From: Patagioenas fasciata | Taxonomy: Eukaryota; Chordata; Aves; Columbiformes; Columbidae | Direction of reading: 5' to 3' | Assembly: GCF_037038585.1 (NCBI RefSeq) | Contig: NC_092521.1 | Location: 148,208,605 to 148,272,604, forward strand | DNA length: 64,000 nt | In this document: piece by piece, positions 34,592 to 45,800 of the stretch | Numbering within the stretch: the first letter of the stretch is position 1 | Layout: the number at the start of each line of letters is the position of its first letter | Notes under the pieces: generated by a model | Seen by the model: only the letters and a program-made list of their open reading frames with translations | Databases searched by the model: none | Told to the model about the DNA's origin: nothing | Made by a program: the position numbers and the translations under genes

Positions 34592-34974
34592 TATGTTTGC
34601 ATTTCATGATGTGGCTTACACCCCTCCCAGCGAAACCCTGTTCCTACGCTTGCTGCACTAGACAAATGCCTCACATGAGGAAAGACAGACCAGACAGCAG
34701 CACAAGTGAACACACTTGTCATTCATACACTGACCTGCTGTCAATACAAAAGGAAATGGAGATGTGCAAGTGATCTCACCCTTCCCCCAGCCATGACTTT
34801 CTCTCTGCAACCTGTGGCTCTTTCCCAGCAGAACAGCTGGCAGACTTTCTGGCTGCCATAGCAACCCTGCCGTCAGCCCGTTGCCTCAGCAACGTTGCAG
34901 CAGGAGAAACACTTCACCTCCAAATTGTTCTTAGACTCACAGAGGTATTTTTTTCAGGTTGCATTCCTAACTGC
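34592..34974 (-). other. NSUN6: NSUN6 3' untranslated region (proximal site assumed)
   Basis: This stretch lies between the NSUN6 stop codon and the first AATAAA on the minus strand. No regulatory motif stands out. A 68-codon antiparallel frame inside it has no recognisable content. Confidence 0.55.
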
Positions 34975-35187
34975 TTATTTACTGTTCAATTTAATAAATT
35001 TTGCAATAAAGAATCCTATACAGTCCTTGTTTGCCAGTGAAATCAGATCATCTTCCATGGAATCTTCCAAAGAATTAATATCCATTCCTTGCAATGTCAC
35101 AGCAGATGGATCAAATCTCTGCAGCAGCTTCAACTGATCAAGTGACAGTCCAGCGCCCCTCATGCCTTCTCCTCCAATGTGAGGTTC
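34975..35187 (-). CDS. NSUN6: NSUN6 coding exon 11 (last), residues 400-469
   Basis: The exon codes EPHIGGEGMRGAGLSLDQLK, then LLQRFDPSAV, an acidic linker and LANKDCIGFFIAKF, ending KLNSK with TAA at 34,975-34,977. This is the C-terminal end of the RsmB/Nop2/SUN methyltransferase domain, and the GFFIAKF strand closes the Rossmann-like fold. Phase 0 joins the preceding exon at the Gln/Glu junction. The acceptor on the minus strand reads TTACTAAAAAAG. It is an unusually purine-rich acceptor, although the protein match leaves little doubt about the boundary. An open frame that continues beyond the exon into the intron is accidental. Confidence 0.96.
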   Translation of the reverse strand, partial: EPHIGGEGMRGAGLSLDQLKLLQRFDPSAVTLQGMDINSLEDSMEDDLISLANKDCIGFFIAKFIKLNSK

Positions 35188-38100
35188 CTTTTTTAGTAAC
35201 AAAGAAAAGCAAATGATTGCATCAATAAAGTTCTTAAATGCCCTCAATGTATTCTGCCGAGTATATGCAGAGCTGCCTGTTAACGTGGACAAGCTAAGTT
35301 TGTATCGTTCACACCCAGGGAGGTTTTAAAAATAAACTGGCACTTCTGTTCTTGACTTCATCTGTCCAGTATGTACACAAGCATATATACAAGGTCCAAA
35401 GTACTTCGAGGAGGTGGTGGGGCACCTAATCCACTTTAGCCCAGCAGTTTAGAGCACTTTTTGAGGACAGGTACACAGGTCTAATCAATTCATTACTCAA
35501 AGCACTGAAACATGGTAAGAAAGCTGTTACCACCATACAGTAAAAACTAGAGGTTTTAGGTTGCCTCTTTTAAGTGATGCAACACTTCTGTGTACTGACT
35601 AATAGCTATGGTTAAGTCAAAACCAGTGATTCCTTAGCCAGTTACTAATATACTCAGTAGCAGAAACACCTGGATTTTTCCCATTAAAAACTTACTTAAA
35701 CTGGAGAGACTGAACGCCCCATTCCAGGATACTATACTGTCTGAAGAGGCAGCATTTTGGAAGATGATGCAGCAGAAAAACCTGAGCTTCGGATTTTCTA
35801 TGCACTGTAATAAGACTAACAAACAGGTAAACAGGACCACTGTTACATGTGTATGTGTATGAGGCAGAAAAAGAAAGGAATAGTTTAGGTATCTGAATTT
35901 AGAAGATGCCATTTGGCATCAAAATCGTGGAGAGGGGAAAGGCTTAAAATCACAGCCCTTTTCTCAGCATTTCTTGTGAGTAGCTGGCATTGCAATATCA
36001 AAACCAGATCTCCTTTGTAAATCTAGTCTAGTGCAGTCTATAATGCACCTTACAGCAGGGTATTTTTGAGCCATCATACTCAGCTAACACGAGTTCACCC
36101 TGTCAGCTCATGATGTGAGATAGTTGCTTAACCACACACTGTGTGCTGTAAAGCTGGGCAGCCAAGAGTTTGTAGCCTGATTCTTCTCTTTCTTTCCCTC
36201 AGCAGGATTTCAGCGCTTTCCAAGGAAGAGACAAAAGGAGGTGTCCATTACAAATTGAGAAAAAATAGCATACAAAGGGAGATGGGGGTAGTGACTTGAA
36301 GTAATGTAATAGAAGGATGGAAAGCTAAAAGTCTAGGGAAAATGATAGTACGCAGGGTCAATCAAGTTGCTCAAAGACAGATCAATTTTTTTCCTCGGCC
36401 TTCTCCTTTCTCCTTCCAGTAAAGTTACTGCATTTAAGCTGATCTACAGCATCTCCTGGGTAAACTCCTAAGAGGAAGTAAGTCTGCACAGACAAAGGAT
36501 CAGCTGCCAGGCAGTAACCTCCACCTACAAGCTCAACGTCTATGTCTCTATTTCCTGTTTTTTCCATACCCAACATGATTCCAGCATCTGCTGCCAAACT
36601 GAGAAACTGGGAGACAGTGGATTGGGTATGTGAGGAGGTGTTCACCGAGAGACTAAAGAATATGAAAAATATGTAAAGGAATATGAGGTAAGTCAACCCT
36701 AGACTCCAGTTTCCTGTTCATTGGAAAAGATCACCTGGGTTTACACTACTGGGGAACTGGTTGTAAGATACTATACACTAGCTGTGGGTAAACAATTCAG
36801 TGTCATCTCATTTAAAATACACCATACACAAAAGCTTAATTTTTACAGACATGGCATTTCTGTGTAAAAACTAGTGCATTATGCAAGAGCAATATTACTG
36901 GTGAGAGAAAGTCTATGAAACCAGAATTAATCTTGTATTTGAGTTAAATGGGGTAATGTTTTGCTTTGTCATTCTATCGGGGACAATTTTATGCTGTTAC
37001 TTAAAATAAATAATCCCAGTTGAAATACCTGGAACTGAAAAATTTCTAGTAAATAGATGGTAAGAAAGTAGGCAGAAGAACCCTAACATACAAATCTTTT
37101 TCAGTTCTGTTAAATCTTTAGCAGTTTTCATATAACTGTACACCTATTATATATATATGTTTTTTAATTACAGTTAAGGGATGTATCTAAACTTCCAACA
37201 AGGCCAAGTGCCTTGGGTCACAACAACTTCATGCAACGCTACAGGCTTGGGGAAGAGCGTCTGGAAAGCTGCCTGGAGGAAAAAAAGCTTGGGACATTAA
37301 TTGACAGGCAGCTGAACATGAGCCAGCAGTGTGCCCACGTGGTCAAAAAGGCCAACAGCATCCTGGCTTGTATCAGGAATTAGTGTGGCCAGCAGAACAA
37401 GTGATCGTCCCACTGTACTCGGCACTGGTGAGGCTGTACCTCGAATCCTGTGTTCAGTTTTGGGCCCCTCAATACAAGAAAGACACTGAGGTGCTGGAGA
37501 GAGTTCAGAGAAGGAAAACAAAGCTGATGAAGGGTCTGGAGCACAAGTCTGATGAGAAGCAGCTGAGGGAGCTGGGGCTGTTTAGCCTGAGGGGAGACCT
37601 TATCGCTGTCTACAACTACCTGAAAGGAGGTTGTAGCATGAAGGGTGTTGGTCTCTTCTCCCAAGTAGCAAGTGATAGAACAAGAGCAAATGGCCTCAGA
37701 TTGCACTAGGGAAGGTTTAGATTGGATATTAGGAAAAATTTCTTCACAGAAAGGGTTGTCAGGCATTGGAAAAGGCTGCCTAAGGAAGTGGTTGAGTCAC
37801 CATCCCTGGAGGGGTTTAAAGGATACGTAGAAGAGGTTCTTAGGGAGATGGTTTAGTGGTGGACTTGGCAGTGTTAGGTTAACAGCTGGATCGATCTTAA
37901 AGGTTTTTTCAAACAAAACCAATTCTATGATTCTTAGAACAGATACAAGTCATCACAGAATGTGTAAGTAAGCTACACTAGTATCAGAGTTAGACTTTTC
38001 CTCAAAGCTGTGATGATAAACAACTAACCCACCCAACTCATCACATCAACAAAGAGGAAGAGAGATGCATATGGTCTGATGATAAACTCTCTCGAGGTAC

Positions 38101-38757
38101 TAATAAAGGTAACAGATATTTTTGAAATGTATACAGTATAGATGAAAAATTCTAGTATCTCCCTATATATCACCTCCTCCCAGATATCTTAATGGTAGAC
38201 ACTGGGTCCAGAAAATACAAGGTACCTTCTTGGGACACTGAGCCTGAAATAAATTTACTCCCTCATTCCTTTAAATAATGCAAAAATAGCTCCCATACAT
38301 ATAAAATCCTTCCTCAAAACACAAGATTCTCTCCATTTATCTCCCATCCTTTATGCAAATCTTCACTACTTCAGTGGCATTTATAAAAAATCTTTCACCT
38401 TTCTTGTGAATGTGCAAAAAAGCGAGTAAAATATATCCATTAGAGAACAATTGCAAGTGAAATTTTAACCTGTCTGAACTATCTATCTTTTTTCCCTGTT
38501 GTGTTTTAAATGACTTGTACAAAGCAAAACAACCACACTACACAGTGGGAAACTACTTAACAATCCCTAAATGAAGCTCAGTTAAACATGAAAATAGATT
38601 TAAAAGAGCCTTAGAAATGCTTGTGTTATTTCCATCCGCAGCAGTTAAAATTTTCTGCAGTGAAAAAGAGATTTATTGATAGTAAATATAACATGTAACT
38701 TTATAGTACCAACACAAGATCACTGGATTGTGTGAAGTACCCTGAAAATACTATTAC
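35188..38757 (-). other. NSUN6: NSUN6 intron 10
   Basis: A 3.57-kb intron containing a sense-strand-opposed CR1 copy at 37,190-37,936. I see no exon. A 104-codon minus frame near 36.4-36.7 kb has no recognisable content. Confidence 0.8.
37190..37936 (+). mobile_element. CR1 LINE, 5'-truncated copy, old subfamily
   Basis: About 745 bp of CR1 on the + strand, antisense to NSUN6. It has the reverse transcriptase C-terminal region (with pieces such as CTGAACATGAGCCAGCAGTG and GAGGGAGCTGGGGCTGTTTAG in one or other frame). Its 3' end of the TGGACTTGGCAGTGTTAGGT type marks a different CR1 subfamily from the copy at 12.3 kb. Only about one tail unit (ATTCTATGATTCTTAG) remains. In-frame stops and indels show it is dead. 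Open remnants on both strands (up to 128 codons) are by-products. Confidence 0.93.
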
Positions 38758-38883
38758 CTGTGGCTGAAGCTGGAGACAAGGAAAAGTTTTCAAGGCCCAC
38801 GCAACTTGCTCCTCATTTTCAGAGAGCGTAATTGTACATGTACTATATACTAAAATACCTCCTGGCTTCAGCAATTTCACTGC
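38758..38883 (-). CDS. NSUN6: NSUN6 coding exon 10, residues 358-399, catalytic TC motif
   Basis: The 126-nt exon is in phase 0 on both sides, with acceptor TCTCTCTGCAG and donor GTAATA. It codes AVKLLKPGGILVYSTCTITL, then SENEEQVAWALKTFPCLQ. The cysteine in STCT is residue 373, the catalytic nucleophile of motif VI that attacks C6 of the target cytosine in NSUN-type RNA m5C methyltransferases. NENEEQVA-like sequence after it is typical of the family. Conservation with human NSUN6 is very high. Confidence 0.98.
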
Positions 38884-39803
38884 CTGCAGAGAGAAATAAA
38901 CAATATTTCAGCTTATTTTTATATGTAAAAACTTACATATTAAGCAACATTAACCAAGAAACCATTAAGCTATAATATAAAAACTTAACACTTAATTAAA
39001 CTCAGATCCTTCTGTCTAAGAGAGGCATTAGGATACTAATTCTTCTCAGGAAATGCAGTAAAGGATCTCATGGATTAAAAAGATTCTTCTTTCCAAATCA
39101 GCATTATAGCTCATGCAGTTTATTAATGCCATTGAGATGATCCACCTTGTAAGATTTGTTATTTGTACAGCCCTGCAAATCCCAGACAGATTAGTTCTGT
39201 TTTCATCACCTGCTGCCAACCTTGGATACACAACATTTTAATCAGTGAAATTAGATGTCAACTATTCCACATATTTGGCATGGAAGTTGTATCTATGTTG
39301 CTTTTCAAGCTGTGGTTCACTTTGAAGACCTGTAATTCAGATTTAGACAAGTTTAAGGAAATCTTATCTTTCAGCATCATCCCAAGCACACTCCTACTAG
39401 CAGGAAAAGCTGCAATCTGGTTTCCTGGCTTTGTACTCCATCTCATGTCCCATACAGCACCTCACAGCACCACTGCATGGGAGATCTACGCAGTGAACAT
39501 ACAAAAGTCTATGCTAGTGCAGAGAAAAGACTTCAGCCTGCTCCTTGACTTAGACCCTGGTGATTATTATAAACTAAAACCGATGAAACTGACACATACA
39601 AAGGTTTTTATTTACTATGTCTTATATATACCTTTCCCATGTTCCAATGAACTGACTTCACCTAGCAACAGATCTTAAACCTATTTTCTTCACTTAACTG
39701 CTGAAAAGATAAGGAAAATGAGGCACTGTCTTTCAGTATTAAGTTTTATGCTGCAAAAGCATTGTGTTCAGTTTAGCTTATCTACTCAATGATTAATACA
39801 TAC
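38884..39803 (-). other. NSUN6: NSUN6 intron 9
   Basis: A 920-nt intron. Most of a 171-codon open frame on the opposite (+) strand lies here (39,163-39,678). It has no recognisable domain and is discussed in findings. Nothing else is seen. Confidence 0.8.
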
Positions 39804-39952
39804 CACAGTGAAAAGCTTGCGCTGAAGTGGCTGGTAAGAGGTCACTTCCTTTAAAGTTGAGGAATAAGCCATGTTTGGTCTCTGTCCCATCCCACTACAT
39901 GGAGCATCAAGAAGAATTCGATCAAATGACTCTGGTGAGAATGGAGGTCCTT
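39804..39952 (-). CDS. NSUN6: NSUN6 coding exon 9, residues 308-357, motif IV PCS
   Basis: The 149-nt exon completes the split Glu codon and codes GPPFSPESFDRILLDAPCSG, then MGQRPNMAYSSTLKEVTSYQ and PLQRKLFTV. DAPCSGMG is motif IV. Its aspartate is residue 323 and its cysteine residue 326, the second conserved cysteine, needed for release of the methylated RNA. The acceptor is TTTTTACAG and the donor GTATGT. The ending TV before the donor and AV after it join without any frame change. Confidence 0.98.
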
Positions 39953-41716
39953 CTGTAAAAATCAGTTAGAAATGTAAAATGTGGCTGTTCCTTTCCCAAG
40001 ACTTCTTCACAGATAAGTACGATCTATTTCTGCATCCTTGACTTAAAATATTTATGTTCTGTACATAGTGCCTCCAAAAGTAATTGCAGTAAGAGATGAC
40101 TCCCAGCACCACTCGTCGTAGATTTCACCTCTCAGAAAACTAAAGAATTTTAGTTCTGTGAGGTCAAACAATACATCACCCCTTTAGGAAATTATCTTTT
40201 TAAGTTTAATTTAATAATTTGAAAGTAAAATGTAAAGTAATCAAACAAAAATGTTGAAATATGATTGGTCAGAGGTTCTGGGTACAGAGCTGTACATATA
40301 GGCTGTAATGAACCACAGTCAGCTCATAACTGAACCAAGTGTGCAAACTGTTAAGAGAGAAGCCTGTAGTTAACCATAAAGACTGCCTTAAATAATAATA
40401 ATAATTGGCCTGTCTATAGAATAACTATTTCTTGTGATGCATATATATCTGTAGAAAATAGAGCACTTCATAATAACATGAAATATTACAAGTCCTAACG
40501 CATGCTAATGCTGTCTGTACTGCAGAACAATTCAGTAAACAAGAGCTGTGAAGACAAGTACAATTTCTGGATATTACTTGCACAGATAAGGGAACCCGTA
40601 ACTTCTATATGCATCCTTTCAACTGAAACCCGCTAGCTCAACAGCTCAAAAGTTTATATTGCCTTAGTGCTAGAGACACTGTTCCGCTCAGCATCACCAA
40701 GACAAAGTGGCTTCATAGGTGTACCTGTGAGTAACCAATGAGGAAGAAAGCCATTTATATGCTTTACCTCGTTTTCTCCTTCTGTTCCTCAAATATTCAA
40801 GTTAGGTCACAAGTGAAAATGAGTGACTTCATACTACTGCTACCTAGCTTGTTCCAACACTACAAAAGCCTTTGTGGTCTTTCAGTATTACAGCCAGCTC
40901 TTGTTCATCTGTGTAAGTGCTACATATCACCTACCGTATTTTATGAATGTTCATAGAAAGACTATTCAGGAAATACCTTTATTCCTCCAAAGCAAGAATA
41001 ACGGCAAGGCATAGTAACAAGGAAGGTGAATTATGCAACCTAATGCCTACTTAAGCTAACCAGTGACTGGAATAAAACAGAGTGAGAAAGAACAGCACAC
41101 TTTGCACAACGAACTAAAAATAATCAAGACAGCAACTACTGTTTAAATTGTTCCATCATGGGAAAGGAACCAGTATGATAAATACTGCACTTCAGAAAAG
41201 CAAATGAAATGAGCTTAAAATAATACACTGTGCTTCTATAGAACTTTCCTCTAAACAGCTGAACAAACATCAATGAACTAAACCTTGCAGCACTCCTGGG
41301 AGTTAGGTATTAATAACCTCATTTTACAGATGAGGATTCTGAGGCAGAAAAGCCAAACAATTCTGAGAAATAATTTTTTTCTCAGACTAAGTCAAACAAT
41401 TCAGAATATGGGGTTAAACATTATAATGAAAGAGCCTTTAAGGTTTCTTCCATCCTTGACATTAACTGGAAAAGGAATGCATTCCCTTTGAGCATGTTTG
41501 GTTCTGATAAGGACAGATAGTTTGACTTTTGTATTTGCTTCATGGAGAAGCAAATAATCACGAAAGAGCAGAAAATAAAAGAGCATTCACAGTGCTGAAG
41601 CAACTTAGGTATTGCTAAGATTTCAAGGACTTGCAGACCTGTGGCAGGATTAATACTATTAGTGCAAAACTGATTACAGTTTTCTTATAAAAGCTACTAC
41701 TACTCAAGCAGTTTAC
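39953..41716 (-). other. NSUN6: NSUN6 intron 8
   Basis: A 1.76-kb intron. It contains a MIR-like ancient SINE fragment at 41,233-41,355. Otherwise it is AT-rich and non-coding. Confidence 0.8.
41233..41355 (+). mobile_element. MIR-like ancient SINE fragment
   Basis: The stretch contains CTCATTTTACAGATGAGGAT followed by TCTGAGGCAGAAAAG, preceded by GGGAGTTAGGTATTAATAA. This is the characteristic 3' segment of MIR-class tRNA-SINEs (consensus-like: gaggtaggtattattatccccattttacagatgaggaaactgaggc, given here only as family knowledge). The left part matches the less conserved upstream half. It is an old, heavily diverged fossil inside NSUN6 intron 8. Confidence 0.8.
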
Positions 41717-41861
41717 CTTGCTCACCCTCTCTTTTCTCAACTGAAAGTGCTTTTGTTCCATCATAGCAAAAAGTCTTAATGCAATTCAACCGTAGCAATT
41801 CAGCATTCTGCTTAATTTTTTTGACCTTGTTAGCTGTCTTGTCCATGGCTATTACTTCACC
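41717..41861 (-). CDS. NSUN6: NSUN6 coding exon 8, residues 260-308
   Basis: The 145-nt exon codes GEVIAMDKTANKVKKIKQNA, then ELLRLNCIKTFCYDGTKALS and VEKREGEQ, plus one base of the next codon. The acceptor is TTTTTTTCAG and the donor GTAAAC. VIAMDK holds Asp266, the acidic residue that binds the ribose of S-adenosylmethionine (motif II), and FCYDGTK holds Asp293 at the adenine side. The C-terminal VEKREGEQ loop differs clearly from human, as expected for a surface loop. Confidence 0.98.
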
Positions 41862-42150
41862 CTGAAAAAAACACAAAATTTTTATCAAGAGCACAGGGAT
41901 TAAATGGATGCACAGTTCCTGATTTCCTCCCTGCACCCATGAGCAGTGTAATGAATGAAGCTTAGTTTTCCCTACAGAATTTTGTTGTTCTTAAATCCAC
42001 ACTCTAGTAGTTCTTTTTCACCCATATTTTCCGTGATATCCATGTTAGGCTAGATACTAGTCTGAAACCATGTGCATTCTGACTGGCACTAGCTGCTGGG
42101 CACAGTCACTCCCTAAGGGACCCTATCATGTCTCACTTCTGACAAGGCTA

Positions 42151-42260
42151 GTTTTTTTGCTTGTTGTGTTGGGTTTTTTTGTTTGTGTTTTTGCTTGATT
42201 GGTAGGTTGGGTTTTGTTGTTTGGCTGGTTGGTTTTGGTTTATTTGTTTTGAACTGTTTT
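42151..42260 (+). repeat. T/G-rich low-complexity tract
   Basis: About 110 bp of TTTG/TTGG units on the + strand, hence C/A-rich in the NSUN6 transcript. Confidence 0.8.
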
Positions 42261-44061
42261 ACTGGGCACTAACTCAGATAAAAATCTAATCATTTGAAAG
42301 AGAGTAGAAGTCTCAAATTTATGGTAAAATAGGTCAAGAGGTTTTATATTTGCTAGGAGATGGTAGGAAACAGTCCTGAGGAAATAAGGCCCACAGCCAG
42401 GCCTCTGGCTTGCTCAGACTCTTAACATACTGTTACACTTGCAGTAGATGTCACTCAAGTCACTTTGGGAAATACTGTAAATACTAGAATAAATTTAGAT
42501 GGGGGGAGGGGAATCATGATGACACATTATTCTCCTTTTATGTAAGATTTCTCTTTTCCTAAAGAGAAATCAAAAGGGACATACACCACTATCTGCGAGA
42601 TGAAATCTGTAAACTCAACAACAAACTGAAACCAAGCAAACTTCAGTAAAGATAAGCTGTTGACTGTGTGTCATGTTAGCCAATAAGTAGGTCTAGGAGT
42701 GAGAAGTAAAAAAGGATTTATGTTGTATCAATGGTGTCCAGCCTTCAGCTACCGTGAGCCAAATCAGCTCCCACAGGAGCAGCCCATGAGCACGTGCCAC
42801 TGCTGCTCCCTGTCACCACACAACCTCTGGTGCTTGCACACCAACCACTGATGGTTCTTGAAAGTCAGGTCTGTTGATAGAACAGTGGATTTGCTGCACA
42901 TGTGCTGTGGATATATAGGGAGACAAGCCCTTCTCCTGGGAGACTCTCAGAAAAAAAAACAAGCTGAAAGACAACAGTTCTTCCCCATCTGACCCATGCC
43001 AGCTGCTGCCAGAAAAACTTCCTGAAAGACATGTAGAAAAAACAGTGGTCTGGACTGGAATCCAGATAATAATAAATTCTCAAGTTTTAACTATTCCCAA
43101 TTTCTATCTAAAAGCTCATAACAATACAAAGTAATTTTACATGTTAATTTTCTCATCTAAAACCAAAACATCTACAAACTAATTTTTACAATTAAATTAC
43201 AAAAAATATGAGATTGATTCAAATATTCTGAAATATTAATGATTTAATTTACTGTCTATGGAAATTCAGTATGGAATATCTCTGAATGGAACTTAAGAAC
43301 CAAAAAGCAGTGCAAATTTACTAATGCATTTCTTCTACATCTTAAATTAAAATTGTATACTCAGATAAATTTCAACATCTGTATTCTTAGTCTTTACCAC
43401 TTCAGCTGGAGGTAAGCACAATCAACATATCTAAAAGGACTAAACAAAAACTATACAAAGTTATACAGAATGTACATACACAGACAGAAAAAGTACAAAT
43501 GTAAAATGTATCCATGACAGAAACATACGTTTTACAGACTTCCTTTATCTATCACACTGAAATTCTATAGTGGAAGCTTTATAAATCTATCTCATAAATG
43601 TCTAATGTCTGTCTAATTCATGTTTAATGCATGTTTGCAAACTTCCCATATTGAGGAAAGAAACACCTCAATAAGCAAATCATCACAGAACTGAATACAT
43701 CTCTTCTAAACATGTTCACATCATCACCCTCTATACCTTCCCATTAATGCACAGACAACCATTGAAGTACTGCATAATGTAACTGCAAGACTTCTAAATA
43801 ATCTGATATATTCTAAGAACCCTATACCAATGAAAACAATAACCTTACCAGATTTTTAGAGGAAACATTACACATTTTTCCCTTCTCTGGCAGGAAAGAA
43901 TAATCTGTATTTTTGTTTTATATTTTGCTCACAGCAATTAAATATATGCAAATTGTTATTCCTATATCCACATTCTTTTTTGCTTCTGTGTTATTTTCCT
44001 TTGTCTTTCTCTAAATATTTTGTTTCTTCTCATCTTGTTGCTTTCTCATGAAATACTTTTG

Positions 44062-44149
44062 GGTTTGAATTTCTAGTGTGAATCTGTTGTTCTAGGGTAG
44101 AAGAGCCACCTTTACCCTAGAACAACAGATTCACACTAGAAATTCAACC
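44062..44149. repeat. Long near-perfect inverted repeat (34-bp perfect arms)
   Basis: The left arm 44,066-44,099 (starting TGAATTTCTAGTGTGAATCT) is the exact reverse complement of the right arm 44,113-44,146, with a 13-base centre GAAGAGCCACCTT. With one bulged T, the pairing extends outwards by GGTT/AACC to 44,062 and 44,149. Inside the centre, AAG/CTT can pair after one bulged G. As RNA from either strand it would fold into a long hairpin. I do not recognise the sequence as a known element. Confidence 0.95.
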
Positions 44150-44599
44150 TAAGATCATATCTGTACTGCTTAATTGATACTTTTTACTGAGAAAAAGTTA
44201 ATGGGATTAGTAACTTTTTAATATGTTTTTGTACAGAGTTGTGCATTCTTTTGGCACACAGTAGTGATTCCTGATTTCCATGTATTCTCAGTTTAATGAA
44301 TCCAGCATATTCCTGCATAACTTTGCCTTGCATGTTACAAATTCCTCCATTACAAATAAATCAATAACATTTAAAAGTAAAATCAAAGATATTTCAATAG
44401 GTCAACTTGCAGCAAATAAGTTTTTAAATGTGATCTTGACTATTGGATAGTCTGTGCCCATTTCAGTAAGGCTGATGTATAGCAAAACATACTGCTAAGT
44501 ATATATGTTCAAGTACTGTTTCCTGTTGTAAATTATCTGTGCATTTTGACAGCTAAGTGAGGTGAGCTCTGCAAATGAACAGTGGTCAGACTTTCTTCA

Positions 44600-44752
<153 letters not shown>

Positions 44753-44769
44753 CTAGCATTGGGAAAAAG

Positions 44770-44787
44770 AAAAAAAAAAAAAAAAAA
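44770..44787 (+). repeat. A18 homopolymer in the NSUN6 exon 7 polypyrimidine tract
   Basis: Eighteen A on the + strand form the T-rich tract just upstream of the exon 7 acceptor on the minus strand. It is likely length-variable. Confidence 0.9.
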
Positions 44788-45454
44788 GAGAGAATTCAAA
44801 CCTTATGTCCTGTATCAAGACCTCTATTAAGGAATGAGAAACTTGTTGAAACAAAAATTCATTCAGCAATGAAGATACCTGTGATATTGCTGTAAGGTCC
44901 TTAACAGAAAATTAACTGCTGGGATTATATTAAAAAGACAGTATATGTCAGAAGTCTCCAGCTCATTTTTATTTAAAGCTATATATGAGTATCTATGGCT
45001 GAAATTTAAGGGTTCATGACTACAGAGACTACAGTGTTAAAAGACAAAATAAAATAAGCTGATACTATCATGGAAACAGAGCAGCTCTGTATATAACAAA
45101 TATTTTATATTGACCTGTTTATTGGAACATATACTGTATGAACATATTGGTGACCTACTAACGAAGAATAATACCAAGAAGCTGAACTGCATTGTGAATT
45201 GTGAAAATAGAACAGATGTACTGAAGAGAAATAATAGTCACTAATTGTGCACCATATCACATCTTACACAATATGGAAACATTCTGAAAGATTCTATTCT
45301 AATTTGGTTCAACACGAAGGTATAAAAACATTTCAAAGTTATCTTTACTATATGTTGTCTCTGGTTAGCATAGTTTCAAGTTCCATGCCACAATATTAAA
45401 AAAATAAATGAACAATAATTAATCTTATACATGGCAAATTAAAGACAAAAAAGC

Positions 45455-45800
45455 TGAGCTCAAATGGTTGTGATCAGTGGCACAAAATCCAGCTGGAGGC
45501 CAGTCAATACTGATGTTGATCTCTTCCTTAGCGACCTGGATATAAACAGAGTGTACCCTAAAGAAGTTTACAGAGGATACAAAACTGGGAAGAGTGGTTG
45601 ATAAACTGGAAGGTTGTGCTGCCATTCAGAGAGACCTTCACAGGCTGGAGAAATGCAGAAACAGAAACCTCATGAAGCTCAACACAGAGAAGTGCAAGCT
45701 CCTGCACTTGGTGCACCCCAGGCAGCAGCACCAGCTGGGGCTGCCTGTCTGGAAGGCCCTGGGGAACTTGGTGGACAAGAAGTTGATCTAGATTCTCATG
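45455..45800 (+). mobile_element. CR1 LINE internal fragment
   Basis: About 345 bp resembling the reverse transcriptase region of CR1, from GATCAGTGGCACAAAATCCA through GACCTTCACAGGCTGGAGAA and CTCCTGCACTTGGTGCACCC. It lies on the + strand, antisense to NSUN6. Unlike the other copies it lacks the CR1 3' end and octamer tail, and part of the consensus seems missing inside it. It is therefore a remnant cut by deletion. Open frames (65 and 133 codons) are relics. Confidence 0.85.

Noticed and set aside
37329-37766. Open frames of 126 (+) and 128 (-) codons
   Set aside because: Both lie in the second CR1 copy. The plus frame is a decayed reverse transcriptase piece and the minus frame is its shadow.
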